From: Chondromyces crocatus
GTDB lineage: Bacteria > Myxococcota_A > Polyangia > Polyangiales > Polyangiaceae
Length of the DNA: 64,000 nucleotides
NCBI RefSeq assembly: GCF_001189295.1
Contig: NZ_CP012159.1
Location: 1,178,001 to 1,242,000 of the forward strand
Direction of reading: 5' to 3'
The translations under genes were made by a program, and so were the position numbers. Of this stretch, positions 10,768-19,413 are shown piece by piece. Position 1 is the stretch's first letter; every line of letters starts with the position of its first letter. The notes under the pieces are model-generated. The model did no database searches. It saw nothing but the letters and a program-made list of their open reading frames with translations, and was not told the origin of the DNA.

Positions 10768-12918
10768 CTAGTCGAGGGCCAGCATTCTGACCGTTCGTGG
10801 CGTCAGCCGCAGCTCCAGCAGACCGGCGGGCGCGCCGCGTGTCGCCCGGCCCACGCTCCCGGCGCCTCGGCGCATCTCGTAACGACCCTCTTCGAGCATG
10901 TCGGTGGCGCGCTCCGCGTCGATGGCGACCCGCGCGATCACGTCCATGTCGCCTGGATTGATCAGGAACAGAACCCGCGGGCGCCCCTCTGCATCCTCGT
11001 GAACCGTTGCGAACACGCCATCTGGGTCGCAAGCGTACGTTGGCAAGCCGAGCACTTCGATGGCGCGCGCGACCGCCGCGTCGGCGGCCGCAGGATCATC
11101 CTGAAAGAGCCACGGGTCGGGCCCTTCGACAGCGTTCTGCTCCTGCGGCGCTGTCAGGGTAGGGCGCGGCGTGCGCAGGCGCGCGAGATCATAAGGCTCC
11201 GTGAGCGCGCGGAACGACCCGTCGAACACTGGCTGTTGCGGACCCAGGGTGATCAATGTCCCTCGCGCCGCGGCTTCCTCCAGACGCTGCGCGAGTGTCG
11301 GGTGCAGTCCGCCCGAGGTTGCGCAGATCAACCACTGCGCGCCTTCCAGCGACACATCACGATCCTCTCCGCCGACGTGAGCGTAAGGCACGCCGCGGGC
11401 ATCCAGCGCTTCTTCGAACGCGCGAGCGAACGTGTCGGCTTCCACGGCCAGCGGATAGCCCAGCCCCAGATCATCCTCCAGGCAGCGCTCTCGCGCGCCG
11501 GCCCCGAGCACCGAGAAGAAGGCGCCAATGAGTGGCCCGAAGGCGTGCATCGCGCGCGTCAGCCGCCGCTCGGAGCGCGGGATCAAGATACGCACGGGGG
11601 TCCGGCGCCGGAGCGTGTGGAACGAGGTCGCCTCGAGCGCTGCGCTGAGCTTGCGCCAGAACTGGGCGAAGGGGCGTGACCGACCTCGCCGATCGATCGG
11701 CGCTCCTACCCACCGATCGCGCTCCACGGCCATGTACACGTTGTAACCGCGCAGTCCGTATGCGAGCGCCGTCAGGACCGTGAAGGCGCTGTCACGCTCC
11801 TCCAGCGGCGGAAAAAATGGCGGGAACCCCGCTCCCATCTCGCACGCGAAGGCTGGCAACCCCAGGCCTTCGCACCGCACGGCGAGCTCCGTCGTGCGTC
11901 TTGCGATGATGGCGCGGCTCACGGGCGCGGCCGTGTTGTAGTAGTCGAGCCCGCACAGATCGACCGCCCGCGTCACCCGCGCTGCGTTCAGAGGACCTGT
12001 CTCCTGCCCCATCGGCAGGTTGTGCGTCGTGGGCAGCCCCTCGAGCCCTGCGACCTCGAGCGCCTTCGCGAAGCGCCCCATCGCGGTCTCCAGCAGGTGT
12101 TCATGGAACTCGCACCAGTCCAGGTGTCGCGCCAGATCCTCCGGTCGCTCCGCATCGAATGTGGTCGGGGGCATCAGCGATGCGAAGCGCTCGCCTTCGT
12201 CGCCCGGCGGCCTCGAAGCCCGCTTGCCGTACGCGTGTGTCAGCGCCTCGATCGTCCGGTACTTGTCGCGCAGAAACCTGCGGTAGAGCGCGATGGCGTC
12301 CGGGTGATAGTCCTGATCATAAGCCCCATCTCGGAAATAGAGCGCCCCCTCGTTGTCCACCTGCAACAGCACGATCGGCCCTGCCGGATACAGGAGCGGC
12401 GAAAGCGACGGCCCCAGCGCATGGAAGTACCGCGACACCTCGTCGTGGAATGCCTCGCTCGCGTAGCTCGGTACAGGGAACGCGAAGGGCAGCATGGGCA
12501 ACACTACCGGATTCCCCTCCGCCGACCGGGCCTGGCAGCTCGGGTCCCAGATGATCCGCTCTGGGAGCCCGAAGTAGGTCATCTCCGCGTTGATGTGCGG
12601 CCCTGGACGCACGATCGCGTACAGCCCGAGTTCGTGAGCGAGGCGTAGAAACGCGGCGGCGTCACGCTGTGCGTCGCGCTGACCCAGCTCGAAGCGGCCC
12701 GGCGCCGTCTCGTGAACGCTCCAGGGAACGTACGTGTCCACAAAGTGCAGCCCGAGTTCCTTCACGGCCTGGAGGCAGGCCCGCCAGTCCCGCGGATCGA
12801 GCCGCCAGTAATGCACGCTGCCTGCGAGCAGCGGCAGGACCTGCCCACCGAGATCCACGCCGCCCGGGACCAGGTGCACCCCTCGGGTCCAGCGCGTGCG
12901 TGCCCGCGTGTCATCCAT
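10768..12918 (-). CDS. GH35-like beta-galactosidase
   Basis: 716 residues from the ATG preceded by AGGGGAA. It has the GH35/GH42-type barrel layout: LAGSVHYWRLDPRDW near the start, HFVDTYVPWSVHE, YAIVRPGPHINAE and the acid/base segment IVLLQVDNEGAL. A second Glu in FACEMGAGFPPF is the likely nucleophile. There is no signal peptide, so it is predicted cytoplasmic. The start codon overlaps the last bases of the upstream NuoM-like gene (ATGGATGA), implying translational coupling, which is odd for a glycosidase. Substrate is not deducible; beta-galactoside or a related glycoside is inferred from family. Confidence 0.85.
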   Translation of the reverse strand: MDDTRARTRWTRGVHLVPGGVDLGGQVLPLLAGSVHYWRLDPRDWRACLQAVKELGLHFVDTYVPWSVHETAPGRFELGQRDAQRDAAAFLRLAHELGLYAIVRPGPHINAEMTYFGLPERIIWDPSCQARSAEGNPVVLPMLPFAFPVPSYASEAFHDEVSRYFHALGPSLSPLLYPAGPIVLLQVDNEGALYFRDGAYDQDYHPDAIALYRRFLRDKYRTIEALTHAYGKRASRPPGDEGERFASLMPPTTFDAERPEDLARHLDWCEFHEHLLETAMGRFAKALEVAGLEGLPTTHNLPMGQETGPLNAARVTRAVDLCGLDYYNTAAPVSRAIIARRTTELAVRCEGLGLPAFACEMGAGFPPFFPPLEERDSAFTVLTALAYGLRGYNVYMAVERDRWVGAPIDRRGRSRPFAQFWRKLSAALEATSFHTLRRRTPVRILIPRSERRLTRAMHAFGPLIGAFFSVLGAGARERCLEDDLGLGYPLAVEADTFARAFEEALDARGVPYAHVGGEDRDVSLEGAQWLICATSGGLHPTLAQRLEEAAARGTLITLGPQQPVFDGSFRALTEPYDLARLRTPRPTLTAPQEQNAVEGPDPWLFQDDPAAADAAVARAIEVLGLPTYACDPDGVFATVHEDAEGRPRVLFLINPGDMDVIARVAIDAERATDMLEEGRYEMRRGAGSVGRATRGAPAGLLELRLTPRTVRMLALD

Positions 12919-15118
12919 GAGTGAGTTCCCCTGATGTTTCATCCCGACCGCCGAGCCAGGCGGGCGCTTCCCCGTCACGTGACTCCAACGCGATCTGGGT
13001 CGGCGACGCCGGATCCAGTCGCCGATGCAGATCGAGGGTCGTCCGGTCGATCACCCCGAGCAGCAGCCGCGGGAACAGGCCGAGCAACAGAACCAGGAGC
13101 GCCACTGGCAAAACCGCTCCCAGTTCGAGCTTCCCCAGATCGCCGGCTCGCTCGTGTCCGCCTCCGGGAAGCACGCGGCAGAGCGCCCGCACATGGGCTG
13201 CGGCGCCAAGGAGCAGCCCGATCGTCACCACCGCCGCGAGCCACGGATACCGTGACGCGGCGCCGAAAAGCACGAGCGCGCTCCCCCAGAAGCCGCTCGA
13301 CCCCGGCACGCCCAGCGAAGCGAGCAGCGCGAGCCCCAGGAGCCACGTCGCGCGCGGCATGGTGGCAAACCGTCCGCCCAGCCCGTCCAGCTCGCGCGTC
13401 CGGGAGCGTGCCTCTCCCCACGACGCCACCGCGAAGAGGAGGGCAGCGACGAGACCGTGCAGAACGAGCTGCGCCGCTGCTCCCTGGATCCCCTGAGGTG
13501 TCAACGTCCCCGCCCCGAGGAGGACGAGCCCCGCCCGGCTCACCGACACATAGCCGAGGAGCCGCACCAGATCGCGCTGACCGAGGGCCAGGACAGCGCC
13601 GCTGATCAGCGTCAGCACACCCAGCGCCGACATCCCGGCCGCGGCCCACCGGGTCGCGTCCGGGAGTACACCCACGTGCATCCTGAGCACCCCGTACCCA
13701 GCCGCTGCCAGCAACCCAGAAGCGATCACCACCCGCGCTGGCGCTGGTGCTTCGGTCTGCGTCGTCGGCAACCATCCGTGCAGCGGTGCGATCGGCAGGA
13801 ACAGCCCGAACGCGATCAGCAGAGCGATCCACACGAGCTTCAGCGCGTTGACCCCGGCGAGGGTCAGCCCCTCAGATACCCAGTCCACCCGCGCAAGCTC
13901 TGGCAGCGCGGCCGTTCGTGCCGCGACCCCGCCATCGACCAGGTAGCTCGGCCCCGCATGCTGGAGAAGCCACCCCGTGGACAGCACGAGCAGCACCACG
14001 CTCACCGCGGCGAACGCGAGGAACCTGTGCGTCCCTGGTTGCTGTCCTGATGACTTTCCGCCCAGCAGGTGCGCCCCGAGCGACGCCAGCAAGACCACCC
14101 ACGACACCGAGAGCAGGAGCAGGTCCTGAGCGACGAACATGCCGATCATCGCGGCCACGGCCACGTCGAGCAGCACCGGTTCTCCCCGCTGTGGCAGCAC
14201 CGGATCCCGACCCCACCGGAGCAGCGAGGTCACGACCCCGACCACCGTAGCGAGCACCACCAGCGGCACGGACAGGCCATCCACGCCGACCGAGTATTCG
14301 GCCCCCAGCGACGGCAGGAGCGCCCGTCGCTCGACGAACTGCAACCCATCGTTGCCATCGCTCCGAGCAAAGCCCGTGTCGAAGACTGCGTAGATCCACA
14401 CCGAAAGGAGCAGATTCAGCCCGTGCGCCGCGACCGGGAACACCCGCCCGAGCAGCGCGTCCCCCGTGCGCCGGAGGAGGCCCGCGCCGAGCGCGCCCAG
14501 CAAGGGGATGAACATCAGCAACGACAGCGCATGCGCGCCTACCCAGCCGAGACCACGGCCTCGATGGGCGTGGATGCCCATGGCTGCTGGCAGCGCGTGA
14601 GGATCCTCGGCGTGCTCTACCCCGCTCGTCGCGTGGTTCTCCGGACGCCCTGGGGCTTCGTCCGCGGGCACGACCAGCACGTGACCGTACAGCTCTCGCG
14701 CTCGTGCTACCGACGTCCTCCAGCGCACCCTCACCGTGCGCTTTTCGCCGGGCTTCATCACCATCCCTGGCGATCCGCGCTCCAGCTCCGCGCTCAGCCC
14801 TGGGGGCGTGCGTGGATCCTCCGTCGAGGTGCGCACCGCGATTTGCTCCAGGCGAACGGGCCTGTCGCCCACGTTCTCGACGACGAACCCCCCGACGAAG
14901 TCGAGCCCATCCGTCGTGAGTTCCAGCGGCCCCGAGCCCTCGCGGTGCAGTACGAGCCGGCCGCTGCCATCCCTCGACGCATGCTCCGGCGACTTCGCCT
15001 CCACCCCATGCTCCCGAGACGTCTGTGCGTCGGCCTGGGGCACGACGCCAAGCAGGATCGCGAGCACGCACAGTGGCCCGAGCAAGGCCTTCATCGAACG
15101 GCACCGGTACGCGATCAC
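12911..15118 (-). CDS. NuoM-like antiporter-fold protein with secreted N-terminal domain, channel residues lost
   Basis: 735 residues. The GTG start overlaps the NuoL-like stop (GTGA); a signal peptide starts at Met9 (MKALLGPLCVLAILLGVV). Residues 30-180 form a beta-rich extracytoplasmic domain not found in complex I. From about 190 on there are some 13 membrane helices clearly homologous to NuoM: IAPLHGWLPTTQTEAP, GYGVLRM and ASLGVPGSSGFWG. The four ionisable residues of the NuoM proton path appear replaced: Glu of the TM5 FWE motif is Val (SVSWVV), Lys of AVKMP is lost (FGLFLP), Lys of LLKxxxYG is Ala (LLAAAGYG) and Glu of VGE is Ser (WGS). So it is unlikely to pump protons by the known mechanism. 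Confidence 0.8.
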   Translation of the reverse strand: MIAYRCRSMKALLGPLCVLAILLGVVPQADAQTSREHGVEAKSPEHASRDGSGRLVLHREGSGPLELTTDGLDFVGGFVVENVGDRPVRLEQIAVRTSTEDPRTPPGLSAELERGSPGMVMKPGEKRTVRVRWRTSVARARELYGHVLVVPADEAPGRPENHATSGVEHAEDPHALPAAMGIHAHRGRGLGWVGAHALSLLMFIPLLGALGAGLLRRTGDALLGRVFPVAAHGLNLLLSVWIYAVFDTGFARSDGNDGLQFVERRALLPSLGAEYSVGVDGLSVPLVVLATVVGVVTSLLRWGRDPVLPQRGEPVLLDVAVAAMIGMFVAQDLLLLSVSWVVLLASLGAHLLGGKSSGQQPGTHRFLAFAAVSVVLLVLSTGWLLQHAGPSYLVDGGVAARTAALPELARVDWVSEGLTLAGVNALKLVWIALLIAFGLFLPIAPLHGWLPTTQTEAPAPARVVIASGLLAAAGYGVLRMHVGVLPDATRWAAAGMSALGVLTLISGAVLALGQRDLVRLLGYVSVSRAGLVLLGAGTLTPQGIQGAAAQLVLHGLVAALLFAVASWGEARSRTRELDGLGGRFATMPRATWLLGLALLASLGVPGSSGFWGSALVLFGAASRYPWLAAVVTIGLLLGAAAHVRALCRVLPGGGHERAGDLGKLELGAVLPVALLVLLLGLFPRLLLGVIDRTTLDLHRRLDPASPTQIALESRDGEAPAWLGGRDETSGELTHG

Positions 15119-16737
15119 GACGCGCCTCCCTCGACGGGTTTCACCGCTTCAGCCTTCCGAAGCAGCGCGCGCGACAGCGCGAACCCCATGAACGGCAGTC
15201 CGAGCAGCGCGAGTGCGGCGGCTCCGCTGCCGACAGGCCCCAGCGCGAACACCGGCTCCAGGCGCAGCACGAGGACCACGCCAGCATACGCCGCCGCGAT
15301 CGCTCCGACCCACGCCGCCATGGGCGTCCCTCTCGTGGACGACCACCCAGCGAGCCCCGACTGGAGCGACTTCAACGCGGCTCCCAGCATGAAGAGCAAG
15401 CACGAGAGCCCCACGAGCTGCACGCCGCCCCAGCCCTTCTTGCCCGCGAGATCCTTGCGCAGAAAGGCGGAGCCGTTCTCGTCCTTGAGACCCAGCTGAT
15501 CGGCGATCTCCCGGAAAGACAGCGTCGGGCCCACCATGGTGAGGACGATGTCCTCCCCCGGCTCCACCGAGATCCGATCGATGGCGGCAACCTCGAACCC
15601 GTCGCCGGACACCGTGGCGCCTCCGCCGGGCACGAGGATCACCGAGTGCGCCCCTACCGAGATCTCCTTCCGCAGGAAGGGAGCCACCGCGAACGGCTCG
15701 GGCGCTGCCGCGAGCTGTGCTCGGTCGGCGATCCCCAGGTACACCTGCGCCCCCGGGTGTCCTGTGAAGCTCAAGTACCCGCGCGCCCCAGCCCTCACGC
15801 GCAGCTGGTCGAGCGAGGTTCGACGCCGCCCGTCTCGCTTCGCATCCGGCTCGTCGGGCTCACCCTCGGGCGCTCCGTAGATGGTGCCCCCGCTACCGCC
15901 TCCCGCATGAACGGCGACGAAGCGGGCGCGGTAGTCCGACAGGTAGCGGCCATCACTGGTCCACCGCCCCCCGAGCCCCCAGAACAGCGTGGCCGCGCCG
16001 AGCAGGATCACCGCATCCCCAGCGTGATGGGCGAGGAACGCCCGCCCGGAGGCGCGGCTCAGCCCCTCGGCGCGCGCGGGCGCGTCCTCGGCCTCTGCTC
16101 CGGACGCGCCCGCGCGCCACAGCAGGATGACGAGGGCCGTTGCGGCCGCGAGCATCTCGCTGCCGAGCACCATCACCACCAGGTTATCGGCCAGGGCCAC
16201 CGTGACCGCCCCGCCGGCTAGCAGGCACAGCGCCGCGGTCAGGCTCGGCGACGCCCCCTCGGAGCGGGCCGGGGCCTTCGGCGTCGTACCTCCGCCCGCG
16301 CCTGCGCTCGAATCCCCAGCCGCACCGCGCCGCGCCGCGACGACGTGGAGCGCGCCCACGGCGAGCGCCACGAGCATCGACACCGCTCCGCCCAGGCGAT
16401 CCATCGCGAACGCGAGGTCCACGTCGAGCGAGCCCACGCGTACCAGGTTCCAGGCGACGTCGTGGAAGCTCTTGCGCGCGCTGTCCTGCCCCAGCAGCGC
16501 CGACAGGTTCACCGCGGCGAGCGCGCTTCCCAGAAGCGATGCGCCGATCCCGAGCAGCACCACCCCGGACCGACCGAGCCGCAGCCGCTCGGCGAGCCCA
16601 CGCCCCAGACCTGCGCGTCGGATGCGTGGCCCGAGCGCTGCACACGCCAGCGCGGCGAGGAGAAACAGCAAGGGGAGACACCACAGCGGCGTCGGCGGCG
16701 ACGCGACCTGCGTGATCTGGCCGTTGTACTCGAGCAT
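15115..16737 (-). CDS. shortened NuoL-like membrane protein with hydrophilic insert
   Basis: 540 residues. The first half follows NuoL (VTVALADNLVVMVLGSEML with the TM5 Glu kept; FLAHHAGDAVILLGAATLFW). A hydrophilic insert of about 150 residues follows, with a beta-domain look (GYLSFTGHPGAQVYLG). NuoL similarity then resumes at MLGAALKSLQ, where the TM7 Lys is kept. The conserved LHTWLPDAM segment is replaced by a divergent GLAGWSSTRG, and the protein ends soon after, lacking the remaining helices and the lateral helix of true NuoL (usually 600 or more residues). It is coupled to the NuoM-like gene by a 4-base overlap and follows engB by 15 bases. No other complex I gene is present. Confidence 0.78.
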   Translation of the reverse strand: MLEYNGQITQVASPPTPLWCLPLLFLLAALACAALGPRIRRAGLGRGLAERLRLGRSGVVLLGIGASLLGSALAAVNLSALLGQDSARKSFHDVAWNLVRVGSLDVDLAFAMDRLGGAVSMLVALAVGALHVVAARRGAAGDSSAGAGGGTTPKAPARSEGASPSLTAALCLLAGGAVTVALADNLVVMVLGSEMLAAATALVILLWRAGASGAEAEDAPARAEGLSRASGRAFLAHHAGDAVILLGAATLFWGLGGRWTSDGRYLSDYRARFVAVHAGGGSGGTIYGAPEGEPDEPDAKRDGRRRTSLDQLRVRAGARGYLSFTGHPGAQVYLGIADRAQLAAAPEPFAVAPFLRKEISVGAHSVILVPGGGATVSGDGFEVAAIDRISVEPGEDIVLTMVGPTLSFREIADQLGLKDENGSAFLRKDLAGKKGWGGVQLVGLSCLLFMLGAALKSLQSGLAGWSSTRGTPMAAWVGAIAAAYAGVVLVLRLEPVFALGPVGSGAAALALLGLPFMGFALSRALLRKAEAVKPVEGGAS

Positions 16738-16752
16738 GAGAACCCGTTGGGA

Positions 16753-17616
16753 TCAGGACTTGTCGACGGCAACCGTCCGCTCGGAGGAGCCATCGGGGGG
16801 CGCGGGGAGGGCCGACCCTCCGGCAGTCTTCGATGCGTCCGACGCGGTGGGCGTCTCCGACGTCGTCGATGGGGTGGCTTGGGTTGCCGTCGCCTCGCTA
16901 CCGAGGGTGGCCCGGCGGATGGCGGCCCACAGCTCGCGGCGCCCATCCCCGGTGACCGACGAGAACCCGAGGATCGCGCGGGGCTTCTGCTTGGCCGCTG
17001 GCGTCCCGGCCTTCGCGTCGTTCTGGACCGGCTCGGCAGCCGCCTTTGCCAGCCGGGAGAGGACGCTCTTGCGCTGCGAGCTGGGCAGCTTGTCGATCTT
17101 CGTCGCCACCAGGATGAGTTGCACCGGTCGCCGCGTCACCTGTCTCGCGTTCTCGACGAACTGGATCAGCTCCAGATCGTCCTCCAGGAGGCCTCGCCGC
17201 GCGTCGACGAGGAGCACCACTGCGCCCAGCGTCACCCGCCCGTTCAGGTAGCCCTCGATCAACGAAGCCCAGAGGTTCTGCTCCGACTTCGAGCGCCGCG
17301 TGAATCCGTAGCCAGGCAAGTCCACCAGCCGGAAGACCGCCGCGTCCCGCGCGCGCGCCTCGAACACATTGATCTGGCGGGTCGAGCCCGGAGTCGAGCT
17401 GGTCCTCACCAGACCATGCCGCTCCACCAGCGTGTTGATCAGGCTCGACTTGCCCACGTTCGAGCGCCCCGCGAACGCCACCTCCGTCGACGTGGGGGGC
17501 GGGAGGGCCTCGTACGATTTCGCTGCCTTGTCGCGGCCTGCGTCGGCGGCCGCGCCCACGCTGCCCACGTACGACGCCTGAACGATCTGAAACGGATCCA
17601 GTCGCTGACCGCTCAC
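16753..17616 (-). CDS. engB: ribosome-biogenesis GTPase EngB (YsxC/YihA)
   Basis: 287 residues from a GTG whose GTGA overlaps the DUF971 stop codon. All G motifs are present: G1 GRSNVGKSS, G2 TSSTPGSTRQ, G3 DLPGYGF, G4 ATKIDKL and G5 SSVTG. EngB assists large ribosomal subunit assembly. The family is normally about 200 residues. Here the G domain carries an insert of about 20 residues between G4 and G5 (AGTPAAKQKPRA) and a low-complexity Thr/Ser/Ala tail of about 45 residues at the C-terminus. Membership in an operon with NuoL/NuoM-like proteins is unusual. Confidence 0.95.
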   Translation of the reverse strand: MSGQRLDPFQIVQASYVGSVGAAADAGRDKAAKSYEALPPPTSTEVAFAGRSNVGKSSLINTLVERHGLVRTSSTPGSTRQINVFEARARDAAVFRLVDLPGYGFTRRSKSEQNLWASLIEGYLNGRVTLGAVVLLVDARRGLLEDDLELIQFVENARQVTRRPVQLILVATKIDKLPSSQRKSVLSRLAKAAAEPVQNDAKAGTPAAKQKPRAILGFSSVTGDGRRELWAAIRRATLGSEATATQATPSTTSETPTASDASKTAGGSALPAPPDGSSERTVAVDKS

Positions 17617-17948
17617 GATTGCCCCGGCGGACGGAAGGACGGCTTGCAGTCGTCGCACTGGCAGAGCGAGCGCAGGTAGCGGTACGTGTAGATCCCCGTG
17701 TCGTGCCGATCGCCCCAGGTGAACTGGAGCGCGTAGTTGCCGACCTGCTGGAGGTCCCGCAGATCCAGGTCGCCTCCGGGGACATACTTGATCGTGCCGC
17801 TGTGGCCCTGACAGTGGGCGCACGGGCAATACCCGCGCAAGATCTCGTGGGGGAGGACGGAGCGGTGGCCATCGGCCCACCGGATCTCCATCACCCGTGC
17901 TCCATGGGGAGCCTTCACGTCGCGGGGAGTGGTCTTCGGGTCCTGCAT
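17613..17948 (-). CDS. DUF971 (GBBH-like N-terminal domain) protein
   Basis: About 111 residues. The DUF971 pattern is clear: MEIRWADGHRSVLPHEILRGYCPCAHC, then VGNYALQFTWGDRHDTGIYTYRYLRSLC. Cys pairs CPCAHC and CQCDDC probably bind zinc or iron. Members are often linked to Fe-S or molybdenum-cofactor processes, but no specific role is established. The ATG is preceded by AAGGC; upstream in-frame sequence to 18050 was not included. It is the first gene of the engB operon and divergent from the metallophosphoesterase gene. Confidence 0.88.
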   Translation of the reverse strand: MQDPKTTPRDVKAPHGARVMEIRWADGHRSVLPHEILRGYCPCAHCQGHSGTIKYVPGGDLDLRDLQQVGNYALQFTWGDRHDTGIYTYRYLRSLCQCDDCKPSFRPPGQS

Positions 17949-18200
17949 GAGATGCCTTGTTTCGCGGCTGCACCACCTAACACGCCGATCGCCTGGCGCA
18001 AACTGGGGCCTCCTGCTCGCCGCCGCGTCGCCTCGGCGCGTGGCCGTCACACGAGCCGGACCGGACCCGCATCGACGTCCACGGCGAACCTCTCGCGGCC
18101 CTGCGAGGAGGCAACCGTCACCTGGAGCGCTAAGCTGGCCCGGACGTCCTCAGGCGGTCGCGGCACGAGCGCGCGTCGGACCCGAGGGGCGGCAGCGCTC

Positions 18201-19367
18201 ATGAGTCGATTCGCGATCTACCTCTTCGTGTTCACCGCCGTGTGCCAGGTGCCGTTCGGCCTGGGCCTCCACCACGTGCTCCAGCGCCTCGCGGTTCCGG
18301 GCGCGCTGCCGCTCGCGCTCGTGACCAGCATCTCCGCCACCTTGCTGCTTCGAGTCCCCCTTCGCCGGATGATGGCCGACAAGCCGCGCAAGGGACCCGG
18401 CGCGCAGCTTTCCCTCCTCGCCGACGAACTCTACTTTACCCACTGGTGCGCCGCGTTCGGCGCCACCATGTTCTTCCTCCCCGGCCTCCTCGTGCTCGGC
18501 CTCACCTACCTCGTCGCGCCGGCAAGCCTCCCGCTGGGTGTCGGGGCGCTCGCCGCCGGCTGTTACGCCGTGGCCCTCGTCATCTCCCTCTACGGCGTCC
18601 TCATCGGCCGTCGCTGGCTGCGTGTCCGCACGCTGGACGTCGCCGTGCCCGGCCTTGGCGCGGCGTTCGATGGCTACCGCATCGTGCAGCTCTCGGACCT
18701 CCACGTCGGCTCCATGTGCCCTCGCGAGCGCATCGACGCCTGGGTCGAGCGCGCCAACGCCCTCGAACCCGATCTCGTCGCCCTCACGGGCGACTACATC
18801 ACCAGCGGCACTGCCTTTCACGACGACGTCGCCGCGGCGCTGGGGGCCCTGCGCGCGCGTGACGGCGTCGTCGCGGTCATGGGCAACCACGACTACTTCG
18901 GCGAAGGCGACCCGTTGATCGAGCGCCTGCGCGCGGCCGGCATCACCGTCCTGCGCAACGAGCACACCCAGATCGCACGCGCTGGCGACCGCTTCACCCT
19001 CGCCGGTGTCGACGACGTCTGGACCCGCCGCGCCGACGTCGATCGCACCGTCGCTGGCCGCGATCCGGCTCTCCCCCTCATCGTTCTCGCCCACGACCCG
19101 GCCCTCTTCCCCAAGTTCGCAGCGAAGGGAGCCCACCTCGTCCTCAGTGGCCATACCCACTGGGGTCAGCTCGCCGCACCCATCGCCCCCACCCGCCACA
19201 ACCTCGCTCGGCTCGCCTACCGCTTTCATGCGGGCGTGTACCGCGACGGCGACGCGATGCTCTATGTGCACCCGGGCATGGGCACCACCGGGCCACCGCT
19301 CCGTGTCGGTGCACCGCCGGAGATCACCGTCCTCCGCCTCCGCACACCAGGCGCGAGCGAAGCGTGA
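18201..19367 (+). CDS. membrane-anchored metallophosphoesterase (YkuE/YaeI type)
   Basis: 388 residues. Residues 1-140 contain about four membrane helices. The rest is a calcineurin-like phosphoesterase with every motif: IVQLSDLHVGS (D-x-H), VALTGDYITSG (GD), VMGNHDYFG (GNHD), LAHDPAL and LSGHTHWGQ. This subgroup includes UDP-diacylglucosamine or lipid phosphodiesterases acting at the membrane. The frame is open nearly 200 codons further upstream, but that stretch is Arg/Pro shadow sequence overlapping DUF971. AGGGG lies upstream of the chosen ATG. Confidence 0.88.
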   Translation: MSRFAIYLFVFTAVCQVPFGLGLHHVLQRLAVPGALPLALVTSISATLLLRVPLRRMMADKPRKGPGAQLSLLADELYFTHWCAAFGATMFFLPGLLVLGLTYLVAPASLPLGVGALAAGCYAVALVISLYGVLIGRRWLRVRTLDVAVPGLGAAFDGYRIVQLSDLHVGSMCPRERIDAWVERANALEPDLVALTGDYITSGTAFHDDVAAALGALRARDGVVAVMGNHDYFGEGDPLIERLRAAGITVLRNEHTQIARAGDRFTLAGVDDVWTRRADVDRTVAGRDPALPLIVLAHDPALFPKFAAKGAHLVLSGHTHWGQLAAPIAPTRHNLARLAYRFHAGVYRDGDAMLYVHPGMGTTGPPLRVGAPPEITVLRLRTPGASEA

Positions 19368-19370
19368 ACG

Positions 19371-19405
19371 CTGACGGGCGCCACCGTGCGACTGGCGCTC
19401 GTCAG
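19371..19405. terminator. bidirectional hairpin between convergent genes
   Basis: CTGACGGGCGCC pairs with GGCGCTCGTCAG (12 bp with one G-T pair) around an 11-base loop. It fills the 46-base gap between two stop codons facing each other, so it can serve both genes. No T-run. Confidence 0.6.
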
Positions 19406-19413
19406 AACCCAGC

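Noticed and set aside
12911-16737. Respiratory complex I locus
   Set aside because: Only NuoL- and NuoM-like genes are present, both divergent; no nuoA-K, N or hydrophilic subunits.
17619-18200. N-terminal extension of the metallophosphoesterase by 194 residues
   Set aside because: Lies over the divergent DUF971 gene and reads as low-quality sequence; the membrane helices begin at the chosen Met.
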